Shown here piece by piece: positions 53,759 through 61,807 of a DNA stretch of 64,000 nt. This DNA is from Vibrio brasiliensis LMG 20546 (lineage in GTDB: Bacteria; Pseudomonadota; Gammaproteobacteria; Enterobacterales; Vibrionaceae), in assembly GCF_000189255.1 (NCBI RefSeq), contig NZ_AEVS01000088.1, positions 1-64,000 on the forward strand, written 5' to 3'. The position numbers and the translations under genes were made by a program. Position 1 is the first letter of the stretch; every line of letters starts with the position of its first letter. The notes under the pieces are model-generated. The model was not told where the DNA came from. It saw only the letters and a program-made list of their open reading frames with translations, and made no database searches.

Positions 53759-53981
53759 ATGGACTCCCTCTTTTGTCAACAATAGCTACCGCTGACAACA
53801 GTGGATCTGACAGCAGCTCTACATTCGGTGTTTCGTCGGATTCTATCCGTCACCCTGATGATATTCGCTTGATGCCAGCCTCATTCGTTAGACAGTATTT
53901 TCTACTTCCCAATTAAACAGGTTAAGGCATCTCGGTCTGACCGTATTGTCATCAATTGCTATTGCTTTGACTCGGTGAGGG
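53759..53981 (-). ncRNA. Candidate bridge/seek RNA region of IS element 2
   Basis: A 223-bp non-coding stretch downstream of the transposase stop. It shares GCTCTACATTCGG (53816-53828) and ATTCGTTAGA (53883-53892) with element 1 at similar distance from the left end (about 60 and 127-136 bp), although the rest has diverged. A further shared patch near TGACTCGGTGAGGG (53968) matches TGACCCGGTGGG near 51706. Confidence 0.5.
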
Positions 53982-55010
53982 CTAACCGTTTATATAGTTA
54001 GCTTTATACTCGTTTCCTGTCGTCAATAATGCCCATATTATTCGTGCATTTTTGGCTGCTAGGGCAACAGCCGCACGCTTGTAACCTCGTCGCTCAACGA
54101 GTTGTTGTAACCATAAACTGTTTCTATCCGTCTTTTCTTTACAGCGGGCAATGACAGCTCTTGCACCGTGTATAAGCAGCGTGCGAATGTGTTTTTCGCC
54201 TCTTTTGCTGATGCGACCAAGATGAACATGACCACCTGTTGAGTATTGCCTTGGAACTAACCCTATCCACGCGGCGAATTGGCGGCTAGAGCCAAATTGC
54301 TTGGCGTCATTGACGGTTGCGACAATGGTACTTGCACTGTGTTCACCGACACCAGGAATATCTATGAGGGCCTTTGCTGAAGCCATTTCACGAACTAAAG
54401 CCGAGACGCGTCGATCATAGTGCAGGATTTCGAGGTTAAGGCTTTGAATCTTATTCGATAGATCTTGAAGTAGTTCACGAGCCAACAGCGGCAAACCATT
54501 TTCCGCATCTTCGAGGATACTACCAATAGTTTGTTGAGCCGAGTAGCGACCTTGCGGCATCACAAGGCCAAACTCAGAGAGTAACCCTCTGAGTTGGTTG
54601 ACGGTAGCAGTTCTTGTTTTAATTAGCCCCTGACGGATTCGATGCAAGCAAAGCACTGCTTGTTGCTCTTCACTTTTTATAGAGACAAACCGTGTTTTAG
54701 GTCTAGATACTGCTTCGCAGATAGCTTCTGCGTCGTTGGCATCGTTCTTTTCATTTTGTCGATATGGAATAACGAATTTGGACGCCATGATTTTAGGATG
54801 ATGACCGAGTTTAATTAACTCCCTTGCCCAGTGATGTGCACCAGAGCAGGCCTCCATACCGATGATGCAGGGTGGTAGATTGGCGAAAGTGTCTAACAGT
54901 TTGTTTCTTTTGACAGTTTTGCGTAGGACGCACTTGCCATATGCATCAACGCCGTGAATACTGAACACATTCTTGGCGAGGTCAACGCCAATAGTTTGAA
55001 TGTTGGACAT
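53982..55010 (-). CDS. IS110-family (IS1111-group) transposase 2
   Basis: A 342-residue DEDD transposase. GVDLAKNVFSIHGV, GMEACSGAHHWA and KNDANDAEAI supply the acidic residues. DIPGVGEHSASTIVATVND and SSRQFAAWIGLVPRQYSTGG lie in the Transposase_20 domain; the serine region reads SSRQFAAW where element 1 has SRDFSAW, so the catalytic serine position needs checking. GGAGG precedes the start. The gene is full length. Confidence 0.94.
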   Translation of the reverse strand: MSNIQTIGVDLAKNVFSIHGVDAYGKCVLRKTVKRNKLLDTFANLPPCIIGMEACSGAHHWARELIKLGHHPKIMASKFVIPYRQNEKNDANDAEAICEAVSRPKTRFVSIKSEEQQAVLCLHRIRQGLIKTRTATVNQLRGLLSEFGLVMPQGRYSAQQTIGSILEDAENGLPLLARELLQDLSNKIQSLNLEILHYDRRVSALVREMASAKALIDIPGVGEHSASTIVATVNDAKQFGSSRQFAAWIGLVPRQYSTGGHVHLGRISKRGEKHIRTLLIHGARAVIARCKEKTDRNSLWLQQLVERRGYKRAAVALAAKNARIIWALLTTGNEYKANYING

Positions 55011-55109
55011 GATAACCTCCAGTTCTTCAGCGTGTACTGAGTCAGTATGGCACGCGGAGTTTCAGGGAGAGGGAGTCCATATCATTCGTTATATTTTTAA
55101 TGGAGTTAT

Positions 55110-56180
55110 ATGAACCAGTTTTTTGAAAGAGAGACAACTCAACGAGTTATAGCGAAGTTCACTAATCGTATTGATGGGCTGACGTATGAAACCGACTTTG
55201 AAACAACTCGTAATCAATACCTACTTGTTGTTTGCAAAGCCATCAAAGATAACCCAAAACTTTGGGATGAGCGTTGCCAAATTAACATTGGCTGGGTTGG
55301 CGAGCATCTTCTGCATTTTCTGTCAGAGAGAACCTCAAATCTAGACAAAGATGATTTAGACAGTGTTATGGGGTTACTCTTTAGGTTTCTACTTGAATTT
55401 CATCTATCGACTCCAAATGATATGCATCGAGATTTGGAAAGAGTTAGACGGTTTTGTTCAGAGAATGCTGTCGATTTTAGTGAAGAGGGTCGTTCGGATA
55501 TATATTTCGCTATTAGAGAAATGCCGATAGCCATTTTAAAGGAAATTGCTAATAGCCCAGCGATTGAAAGTGTTAGAAAACTTCACGTAGCAACTTCTGA
55601 GTTTGAAGAGACCAAAAATCGATGGGACGTTGAACTTCGTGAGAGAGAAGAAAAAGCTAGCAAGCTAAAAGAGTCCCTAGATAGTTATAAAGATGCATTT
55701 AATTTTGTTGGACTGAGCGAAGGCTTTAATCAGCTCGCAGAGCAAAAGAAGCAAGAAGTAAGAGATGTACTTTTTTGGTTAAGGTTAGTGTCGATACTAA
55801 TCGTTTTACCTCTAGCTTTAGAAATCGTATATGTATTAGCAAATATCGATAAGGGTGCCGAGCTTTCAAGAATCATGATGTTAGTGGCATTACCCACTGT
55901 CTCATTGATTGCTATCCTAGTTTACTATTTCCGTGTACTTCTGAGTAACTACAAATCATTACAATCTCAGTTACTACAAATAGATCTAAGAATGACACTT
56001 TGTCGGTTTATTCATAACTATTCGGAATATGCTAGTGATATGAAAAAACAGGACAAGTTCTCATTGGAGAAATTTGAGAACATTATATTCTCAGGGATAA
56101 CAGCCAGCACTGAAAACATACCTTCGACTTTCGATGGTGTAGAACAACTCGGAAAATTGATAAAGTCAGTCAAGCAATAA
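55110..56180 (+). CDS. Cassette gene 5: two-helix membrane protein with coiled coil
   Basis: A 356-residue protein of unknown function. Residues 1-155 are helical and soluble. About 165-215 is a coiled coil, two membrane segments follow (about 224-246 and 252-275), and a C-terminal helical tail ends the protein. TGGAG precedes the ATG, placed 22 bp after the restored attC core GTTAT. No known family was recognised. Confidence 0.65.
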   Translation: MNQFFERETTQRVIAKFTNRIDGLTYETDFETTRNQYLLVVCKAIKDNPKLWDERCQINIGWVGEHLLHFLSERTSNLDKDDLDSVMGLLFRFLLEFHLSTPNDMHRDLERVRRFCSENAVDFSEEGRSDIYFAIREMPIAILKEIANSPAIESVRKLHVATSEFEETKNRWDVELREREEKASKLKESLDSYKDAFNFVGLSEGFNQLAEQKKQEVRDVLFWLRLVSILIVLPLALEIVYVLANIDKGAELSRIMMLVALPTVSLIAILVYYFRVLLSNYKSLQSQLLQIDLRMTLCRFIHNYSEYASDMKKQDKFSLEKFENIIFSGITASTENIPSTFDGVEQLGKLIKSVKQ

Positions 56181-56185
56181 AAATA

Positions 56186-56240
56186 TAACAAGCATTTAAG
56201 GCTTCAAGATACTTTTTCTAATCCAATTTTGGCACGTTAG
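56186..56240 (+). other. Possible degenerate attC at the right end of the array
   Basis: TAACAAGCATTTAAGG resembles an attC start, and a GTTAGAA follows at 56236, but the middle is short and not VCR-like. It may be a decayed or unrelated site that ends the cassette array. Confidence 0.35.
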
Positions 56241-56263
56241 AATCTATACACTAACGTGCTTTT
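56232..56263 (+). terminator. Terminator at the right border of the cassette array
   Basis: A 9-bp stem GCACGTTAG / CTAACGTGC with a 10-nt loop is followed by four T. It overlaps the possible degenerate attC. Confidence 0.65.
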
Positions 56264-56323
56264 GTCCAAAAATAAGTTAGTCCCTCAGGTACATTTAAAG
56301 ATTGGCAGCTACGAATGAGTGCT

Positions 56324-56635
56324 TTACTCGTGGCTGCCTTGTTCTTCAACTCTACCCAAATCCACTTCGTCCTCAACCAGCTCCTCTGTATGTGCAGTAT
56401 GAGCATCTAGTCCTTCTAGCAGTTCTTGTTCTGTAAAGACCTTCTTATTGAGCTCTGTAGCCTCACAAGCAAGCGATTTAATCGAAAGTAAAACACTGAC
56501 GAGGGAGTAACTCGGAAGTGTGTGAGCGGCTCTTGGAGATACTGTCAGAGACGTTCTAGAGTTAATGAAGAAGGTAGGGGGAGAGAGTGGTGACAATAGG
56601 TATAAGATACTTGAGAGCGTTTTTGAGGGCTTCAA
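56324..56635 (-). pseudogene. Possible remnant of a MazE/PemI-like antitoxin
   Basis: A 103-codon frame. Only its last part looks coding: KVFTEQELLEGLDAHTAHTEEL resembles the C-terminal toxin-neutralising tail of MazE/PemI-type antitoxins (xLxELLxGxxxxTAHxEEL). The first 55 residues do not resemble an AbrB-fold DNA-binding domain, and no toxin gene is adjacent. It is therefore called a remnant, with low certainty; the plus strand here could also encode a short unrelated fragment. Confidence 0.3.
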
Positions 56636-56642
56636 AAACGGT

Positions 56643-56673
56643 GAAACCCCGATGTTGGTAGCATCGGGGTTTC
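56643..56673. terminator. Terminator downstream of rplY
   Basis: A perfect 12-bp stem GAAACCCCGATG / CATCGGGGTTTC with a 7-nt loop. T-tracts lie on both sides, so it ends the minus-strand rplY transcript about 90 bp after its stop and can act on either strand. Confidence 0.8.
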
Positions 56674-56758
56674 GAATTTTTAGATGTCTCGGATGGTAAG
56701 GCCGATTATCTTATATGCAAAAGGCTGGATTTAATCCAACTAATTCCTTGGTAGGGAA

Positions 56759-57037
56759 TTAGATGCGGATGAAGTCCATGTGCTCAACTTTTGGCTTGTA
56801 AGCGTGACGTTGAACGTCTTGTGGCTTAACTTTAACTTCAGCGCCGTCGATCACTAGAACGATACCTTCGTAGAACTCAGGCTTGTCCATTTGGTTAACA
56901 ACGTCATCGTGGTTAAGAACGATAGAAACTGCTGCTTCTTCACCGCCGTATACAACTGCAGGGAATTTACCAGCGTGACGTAGGCGGCGGCTCGCACCTT
57001 TACCTAGTTCAGTACGTACTACTGCTTCAAATTTCAT
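56759..57037 (-). CDS. rplY: 50S ribosomal protein bL25
   Basis: A 92-residue short form of bL25, the 5S rRNA-binding ribosomal protein, of normal length for gammaproteobacteria. [32 protein letters not shown] is the family N terminus, and [23 protein letters not shown] the conserved C terminus. It is transcribed alone from a good promoter (57148-57176) and ends at a terminator. It marks return to core chromosome after the accessory region. Confidence 0.97.
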   Translation of the reverse strand: MKFEAVVRTELGKGASRRLRHAGKFPAVVYGGEEAAVSIVLNHDDVVNQMDKPEFYEGIVLVIDGAEVKVKPQDVQRHAYKPKVEHMDFIRI

Positions 57038-57147
57038 AGTATAACTCTCAAAAAATTAAGATATTCATATTCACACTAACAATGCGACCTTGTTAAGTGT
57101 GCTAACCGCTTAAGAGAAATTGGTAGTAACTCTGTAAGCGAGCGCGG

Positions 57148-57176
57148 ATACTATCACTCTATATGGTTTCAAGCAA
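57148..57176 (-). promoter_or_regulatory. Sigma-70 promoter of rplY
   Basis: On the minus strand TTGCTT (57171-57176) and TAGTAT (57148-57153) are separated by 17 bases, close to consensus. Transcription would begin near 57141, giving a leader of about 100 bases before rplY. Confidence 0.65.
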
Positions 57177-57382
57177 CTGATAATGACTGAATTAGACCAT
57201 TTCAAACGTCAATTATAATCAACTGGTTAAGTTTGATTCACTCTGCACGTAATCTTCTCTCCAAGGTTTCATTTTTGTAATGAACTGAATCTGAATAGAA
57301 ACCTCACTCATGGTTAAGATGCCCCGATATACGATGACTACCAAGTTACCAAAACAACGTTATCTGAAAGAGAGGGAAGAGT

Positions 57383-58111
57383 ATGGAATCGGTAAGCATT
57401 GTAGTCATTACACTAAATGAAGAAAAGCGAATTGGTCGTCTGATGGAAGACCTTAGTAAGCAAACCCACAAAGAGTTTGAAGTGATTGTAGTTGACTCTA
57501 ACAGTGAAGACTCTACTTGCGAAGTCGCAGCCGCTTACGAGTCATCGCTACCAGCACTCACCATTCATAAAATGGAGACTCGAGGTGTTAGCCTTGGTCG
57601 CAATACCGGCGCTTCACTAGCCAAGCATGAACGTCTGTTATTCCTGGATGCTGATGTGCGTCTGGCACCTACGTTTCTGACGGATGCTCTTAGTCAACTT
57701 GAGAGTAAGCAACTAGAGGTGGCTGGTGTGTATATGGGGGCTAAGGAGCTTCCGTTGGTACATAAGCTTGGTTATGGCCTGTTTAACCTTGGTCTGTTTA
57801 CCACCCAGTTCGTATTTCCTACCGCAGTAGGGGCGTGCATTTTCTCAACCAAACAAGTTCACCAAAAACTGAACGGCTTTGATGAACAAATCGTCTTATG
57901 TGAAGACTGTGATTACGTAAAGCGTGCGAGTAAAACCTGGCGTTTCCGCTTCCTGAATCTGACGTTTGGTTTTGACCCACGTCGATTGGATCAGGATGGC
58001 ATCTTTAAGATGGGTTTCACTTACCTGAAAGCTAATGTTCGCCGCTTCCTGTTTGGAGAGATGCGTAACAACGAAATGGAATACAAGTTCGGTCACTATA
58101 AGCAACAGTAA
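57383..58111 (+). CDS. Family 2 glycosyltransferase
   Basis: A 242-residue GT-A fold glycosyltransferase. VSIVVITLNEEKRIGRLMEDL starts the domain. The nucleotide-binding IVVDSNSEDST, a LFLDADVRLAP DxD-type motif and GFDEQIVLCEDCDYVKRA (the ED acid pair) are in order. A short hydrophobic patch (KLGYGLFNLGLF) may contact the membrane. Acceptor and donor are unknown. The next membrane-protein gene starts 7 bp later, so they are probably co-transcribed. Confidence 0.92.
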   Translation: MESVSIVVITLNEEKRIGRLMEDLSKQTHKEFEVIVVDSNSEDSTCEVAAAYESSLPALTIHKMETRGVSLGRNTGASLAKHERLLFLDADVRLAPTFLTDALSQLESKQLEVAGVYMGAKELPLVHKLGYGLFNLGLFTTQFVFPTAVGACIFSTKQVHQKLNGFDEQIVLCEDCDYVKRASKTWRFRFLNLTFGFDPRRLDQDGIFKMGFTYLKANVRRFLFGEMRNNEMEYKFGHYKQQ

Positions 58112-58118
58112 TCAGTGA

Positions 58119-59420
58119 GTGGCTGAGATGATTGAAGGATTAAGTCTGTTTGTTGGGGCGTTACTGGATGCACTTATTGGCCCCAACTTATTCGTTCCCG
58201 GCGAGCCATTTATGTTGGCCGCCGGTTATCAGTTACAACAAGGTATCATTACAGGCGTCTTCGCTGTTCTGCTAGGTGGTTTTATTGGTGACCAATTAAG
58301 TTTCCTGATCGGCAAGAGGATGGGTTCTCGCGCACAAAAGAAGCTTGTCCTGTGGCGACCTAAGTTACGTCGTCACGTTGCAAGGTGCCGTTATCTGATG
58401 CAGTACAGGGGAAACTATGTGTTGGCTTTTGCACGTTTGTTAGGACCAGTGGCCTGGGTTGTTCCCTTTATTGCTGGTTCGCAAAATATTGGCTGGCGTC
58501 GATTCACTCTGTTTTCAACCGTTGGCTTAGTACTTGGTGTAGGGCAGTTTGTCGCTTGGGGCTATATCGCCGCCGTTGGGGTAGAGCAATTTCCACTGAT
58601 GCTAGACATCAAACAGTTTGTGCTAGAGCATCAACTGAGTCTGTTCGCCATTGTTGCCAGCGTGATTTTTTACTTGATTGGTCGAAAGCTCAAGTGGCGC
58701 TTTATGTTTACCAAGTTTACGATGTTTTTTGTCGTATCAGCCCTTTACGCAAACTATGCCCATTTCTTCTTTCGTGCCGATGACAACCAAGAGTTATATC
58801 AACAGAAGACGAAAGTGGTCGCCGCGACTCAGGTCTTGCCGAATGATTTACAGCTCAAAGTTTATCCAGGTAAATCAGCCGTGTTTGATGCGCAGGCGGT
58901 CAATGTTATCTATTTTGGCGATGACCCCAAGGCGCTAATGGAGCAGCTTGGTTGGATCGAGAACAAAACCTTCTCCAGGCATGATCTTGAAATCACTGAT
59001 TACCTGCAACTGCTTAAGGACAATACGCCGCCTGTCTCCGATCTGTTTTGGAACAATATTCCACAAGAGTTGGCCTTCCAGCTACCGGGCAGCCTGCTAA
59101 AACGCAGCCATATCCGTTGGTGGCAAGCAGGGATTGATGCAGAGAGTAACCGAAAAATGTGGGTAGGTGCACTGAGCTACGATGATGGTTTATCTCTAAC
59201 GCCATACTCGGGAATCGTCACGGTTCTGCATAGTGTGAATCCGAATGTCGATCAAGAGCGCGACAAACTTGCCCAACAAGTCAAAGCCGCTGCACCGAAT
59301 AAGCAGGTTGCCTTAATCGCTTATGGAAGCCCGGTAATCCTAGACGAAAAGCACGACTACTTTACCGATGGGCGGGTACTTGTTATTGAGGAAGACCTGA
59401 GCGAAAAACAGAGTATCTAA
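58119..59420 (+). CDS. DedA family membrane protein fused to an LssY C-terminal domain
   Basis: A 433-residue fusion. Residues 1-170 form a DedA/SNARE-associated-type membrane domain: GPNLFVPGEPFMLAAGY, GGFIGDQLSFLIGKRMG and the ARLLGPVAWVVPFIAG signature with the conserved arginine. After another membrane segment (about 205-225), residues about 245-425 match an LssY-type C-terminal domain (QVLPNDLQLKVYPGKSAVFDAQ; SHIRWWQAG). DedA proteins take part in lipid carrier or phospholipid flipping and membrane homeostasis. GTG 58119 is used; ATG 58128 is an alternative. Confidence 0.85.
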   Translation: MAEMIEGLSLFVGALLDALIGPNLFVPGEPFMLAAGYQLQQGIITGVFAVLLGGFIGDQLSFLIGKRMGSRAQKKLVLWRPKLRRHVARCRYLMQYRGNYVLAFARLLGPVAWVVPFIAGSQNIGWRRFTLFSTVGLVLGVGQFVAWGYIAAVGVEQFPLMLDIKQFVLEHQLSLFAIVASVIFYLIGRKLKWRFMFTKFTMFFVVSALYANYAHFFFRADDNQELYQQKTKVVAATQVLPNDLQLKVYPGKSAVFDAQAVNVIYFGDDPKALMEQLGWIENKTFSRHDLEITDYLQLLKDNTPPVSDLFWNNIPQELAFQLPGSLLKRSHIRWWQAGIDAESNRKMWVGALSYDDGLSLTPYSGIVTVLHSVNPNVDQERDKLAQQVKAAAPNKQVALIAYGSPVILDEKHDYFTDGRVLVIEEDLSEKQSI

Positions 59421-59438
59421 AACGAATCCACAACAGAA

Positions 59439-59465
59439 AGTTGCTCAATCCCGAGCAACTTTTTT
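59439..59465 (+). terminator. Rho-independent terminator after the DedA-LssY gene
   Basis: The 8-bp stem AGTTGCTC / GAGCAACT with a 6-nt loop is followed by five T. Confidence 0.85.
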
Positions 59466-59612
59466 AGTGCCTGTCCTTTTTATTCTTCATGCCTGTCCTT
59501 TCTATTTCCTTTCTACTTTTTATTGGTTTCTTGTTGCGTCTGTCCCTTGCCGGTTCCGCTTTTTATCGCATCTGTCCTGATTACGTTTAGGCGCTGTTTT
59601 AGTGTCTGTCCC
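59466..59612 (-). repeat. Cluster of degenerate REP-like CTGTCC motifs
   Basis: Five copies in one orientation: AGTGCCTGTCC (59466), GCCTGTCC (59491), GCGTCTGTCCC (59536), GCATCTGTCC (59568) and AGTGTCTGTCCC (59601). A short CCCGTTTAAT direct repeat (59611 and 59625) follows. This is the densest group of the dispersed motif. No gene lies here. Confidence 0.7.
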
Positions 59613-59758
59613 GTTTAATTACGTCCCGTTTAATCACGTTGGTCGTCAGTTCCTTTAAACCTTGTTACAAGCTACCTTGCTCACTATGTTTGCAGTGCTA
59701 GAGGCAAAGTAATGATGCTCACTCAGGGAGGGGCGTGTTTTGTTAGAAGAGATAAAAA

Positions 59759-59780
59759 AGCCCCGATTAACATCGGGGCT
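59759..59780 (-). terminator. Terminator of the PhoPQ-like operon
   Basis: The perfect 9-bp stem AGCCCCGAT / ATCGGGGCT with a TAAC loop is followed, on the minus strand, by a run of T (AAAAAAG on the plus strand). Confidence 0.85.
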
Positions 59781-59804
59781 CTGTGTTGGTCGTTTTAGTA
59801 ATGG

Positions 59805-61145
59805 CTAGGCGGATAGCTTTAATGACAAGACCGCTTTTAAACCACCCATAGAGCTACGTGACAATGTCAGTTTGCCTCGGTAACTATGCGCCATCTCACT
59901 GACAATGTTGAGGCCCAAGCCGGTACCGGGTGTTGTTTCATCTAAACGGACACCACGCTCAACCGCTTGTTTGATGTCCTGATCTGGAATTCCAGGGCCA
60001 TCGTCTTCAACAATGATTTCGATATCGTCATTATCTTTGCTTTCAGAGTGGACGCGAATAATGCTGTCTGACCATTTATAGGCATTTTCCAGTAGGTTTC
60101 CGACCATCTCATCAAGGTCCGTTTTATCAACGGCAACGTCAATATCCGAATCCAGTTCGTTAATAAGGGTGACGCCACGTTGTGCGTAAACCTTATCAAA
60201 TGCCATTGATATTGCGTCGACTCGCTGTGATGGATTGGCTCGCACCGAAAGGATGTTTTTCGAGCCCGCCATACGAGCGCGGCCAAGATGGTAATCAATC
60301 TGGCTCTGAATTTGATCGACAGGTGGCTGCAGTAAGCTCTGGGTCTGGTTATCGAGAGATGAAATCTCGTTTTTTAGCACTGAAAGCGGAGTTTTTAACG
60401 CGTGCGACAGGTTTCCTGCATGGTGTCTGGCACGCTCAAGCAGTTCCTGATAGTGGAAGACCAGTGCATTAAGGTCAGACACCACGGGAGCCACTTCTTT
60501 AGGATAGTCTTGGTCGAGACGAGTTTTGTCCCCAGAGCGAAGCTGAGACAGCTCTTTGTGCATTTTAGTCAGCGGACTAAGCGACCACTGAACTTGTAGG
60601 AAGATGACGGCAAGAACACCCAGATAGAGTAGGGCGAGAATAATCCACAACTGACCCATCAGGCTGCCAACTGTGTCCTCAATCGGTTGTTCATCAATAC
60701 CGATGATAACGTCGATCGGACCATCGTAGTCAGGGTAATAAAGAGTAGTCTTGATGTAGATAAGCTTTTCATTACGTGCGCCAAGATAATCTTTGTCTTT
60801 CTTATCTGTGGTGATTTTTTTGTCCCACAGAGAGCGGGAGCGCAGCAATTCTTTTTCAGTTTTCGCTGACCAATAGAGGCCACTGTAAGGGCGATTAAAA
60901 CGTGGGTCGGAGAGGTTGGTGGTTAAGCTCAGGTTGCCAGTTTCGTCCGCTTCGAGTGAGGCGGAAATTTCATCCATGTAGATGGTCAGCTGTGATTTAG
61001 TATCATCGACCATGTAGTTGAACACTTGATTGGGAACACTGACGCCGACGGCTATAACCATCGCCGTTAACCACACAATAGCCGCCAATACGAGGCGGCT
61101 TTTGAGGCTGAGGCGTTTAAGTAAAGGACGCTTGTTATTCGGCAT
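59805..61145 (-). CDS. PhoQ-like sensor histidine kinase
   Basis: A 446-residue membrane kinase. Two membrane segments (about residues 17-37 and 167-187) enclose a periplasmic sensor of about 130 residues with many acidic residues (EADETG, KDKDY). HAMP follows, then the phospho-accepting His in SHALKTPLSVL, the N-box NLLENAYKWS, and DDGPGI and GTGLGLNIV. The HALKTPL H-box is the form seen in PhoQ-type kinases. It overlaps the response regulator by 11 bp. The signal (divalent cations or peptides) is a guess from resemblance. Confidence 0.9.
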   Translation of the reverse strand: MPNNKRPLLKRLSLKSRLVLAAIVWLTAMVIAVGVSVPNQVFNYMVDDTKSQLTIYMDEISASLEADETGNLSLTTNLSDPRFNRPYSGLYWSAKTEKELLRSRSLWDKKITTDKKDKDYLGARNEKLIYIKTTLYYPDYDGPIDVIIGIDEQPIEDTVGSLMGQLWIILALLYLGVLAVIFLQVQWSLSPLTKMHKELSQLRSGDKTRLDQDYPKEVAPVVSDLNALVFHYQELLERARHHAGNLSHALKTPLSVLKNEISSLDNQTQSLLQPPVDQIQSQIDYHLGRARMAGSKNILSVRANPSQRVDAISMAFDKVYAQRGVTLINELDSDIDVAVDKTDLDEMVGNLLENAYKWSDSIIRVHSESKDNDDIEIIVEDDGPGIPDQDIKQAVERGVRLDETTPGTGLGLNIVSEMAHSYRGKLTLSRSSMGGLKAVLSLKLSA

Positions 61146-61794
61146 TCAGTTGGTACCCTAAACCGCGAACGGTTTTGATGACTTTTGGCGCAATCTTTTT
61201 ACGGATACGGCCTATAAATACTTCGATAGTATTTGAGTCGCGGTCAAAATCTTGTTTATAGATATGTTCGACCAGTTCTGTGCGGGAAATGACTTTCTCT
61301 GGGTTATGCATAAAGTAGGCAACGACTTTGTATTCCAGAGCGGTGAGGCTGATTGCCTGTCCTTGCCACATCACTTTAGACGTTCGTGTATCCAGACTCA
61401 GGTTACCAATTTGCATCACAGGAGATGCGTTGCCTGATGCGCGGCGCAGTTGAGCGCGAATACGAGCGGTCAGCTCAACCATTTCAAACGGCTTAGTCAG
61501 GTAGTCGTCGGCGCCAGCATTTAGACCTTCGACGCGTTGAGTCAGGGTGTCACGGGCACTGAGAATAACAACGGGTGTATTGATATTTTCGTCGCGGATA
61601 CCTTTGAGGACAGTTAAACCATCAAGTTTTGGTAAACCGAGATCAAGAACGATGGCATCCCACTCTTCCGAAGTGGCACGGTAGAGTGCATCAATACCAT
61701 CTTGTGACAGTTCTGGCACCCAACCAGTCTGCTCTAGTGATTCAACAATCTGTTCGCCAAGGCGCGGTTCATCTTCGACAACAAGAATTTTCAT
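61135..61794 (-). CDS. PhoP-like response regulator
   Basis: A 219-residue OmpR-family regulator. Receiver: EDE pocket at residues 7-9, phospho-acceptor D51 in IVLDLGLPKLDG, T/S in LSARD and K in LTKPF. Winged helix: LTALEYKVVAYFMHNPEKVISR, then SNTIEVFIGRIRKKI and VIKTVRGLGY. It matches the PhoP/QseB-like group. It is the middle gene of PepSY-regulator-kinase, with 13 bp to the first and an overlap with the last. Confidence 0.93.
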   Translation of the reverse strand: MKILVVEDEPRLGEQIVESLEQTGWVPELSQDGIDALYRATSEEWDAIVLDLGLPKLDGLTVLKGIRDENINTPVVILSARDTLTQRVEGLNAGADDYLTKPFEMVELTARIRAQLRRASGNASPVMQIGNLSLDTRTSKVMWQGQAISLTALEYKVVAYFMHNPEKVISRTELVEHIYKQDFDRDSNTIEVFIGRIRKKIAPKVIKTVRGLGYQLNAE

Positions 61795-61807
61795 ATGCAG
61801 TTTCTTC

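Larger units (their letters stand above)
53756..55087 (-). mobile_element. IS1111-group insertion sequence 2 (IS110 family), inserted in attC
   Basis: A 1332-bp element. Inverted repeats ATGGACTCCCTC (53759-53770) and GAGGGAGTCCAT (55069-55080) are perfect over 12 bp, again with 3 and 7 bases outside. It is inserted at exactly the same attC position (GGC|GTTAT) and in the same orientation as element 1. Its transposase sequence differs clearly from element 1, so the two are related but separate arrivals. Confidence 0.9.
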
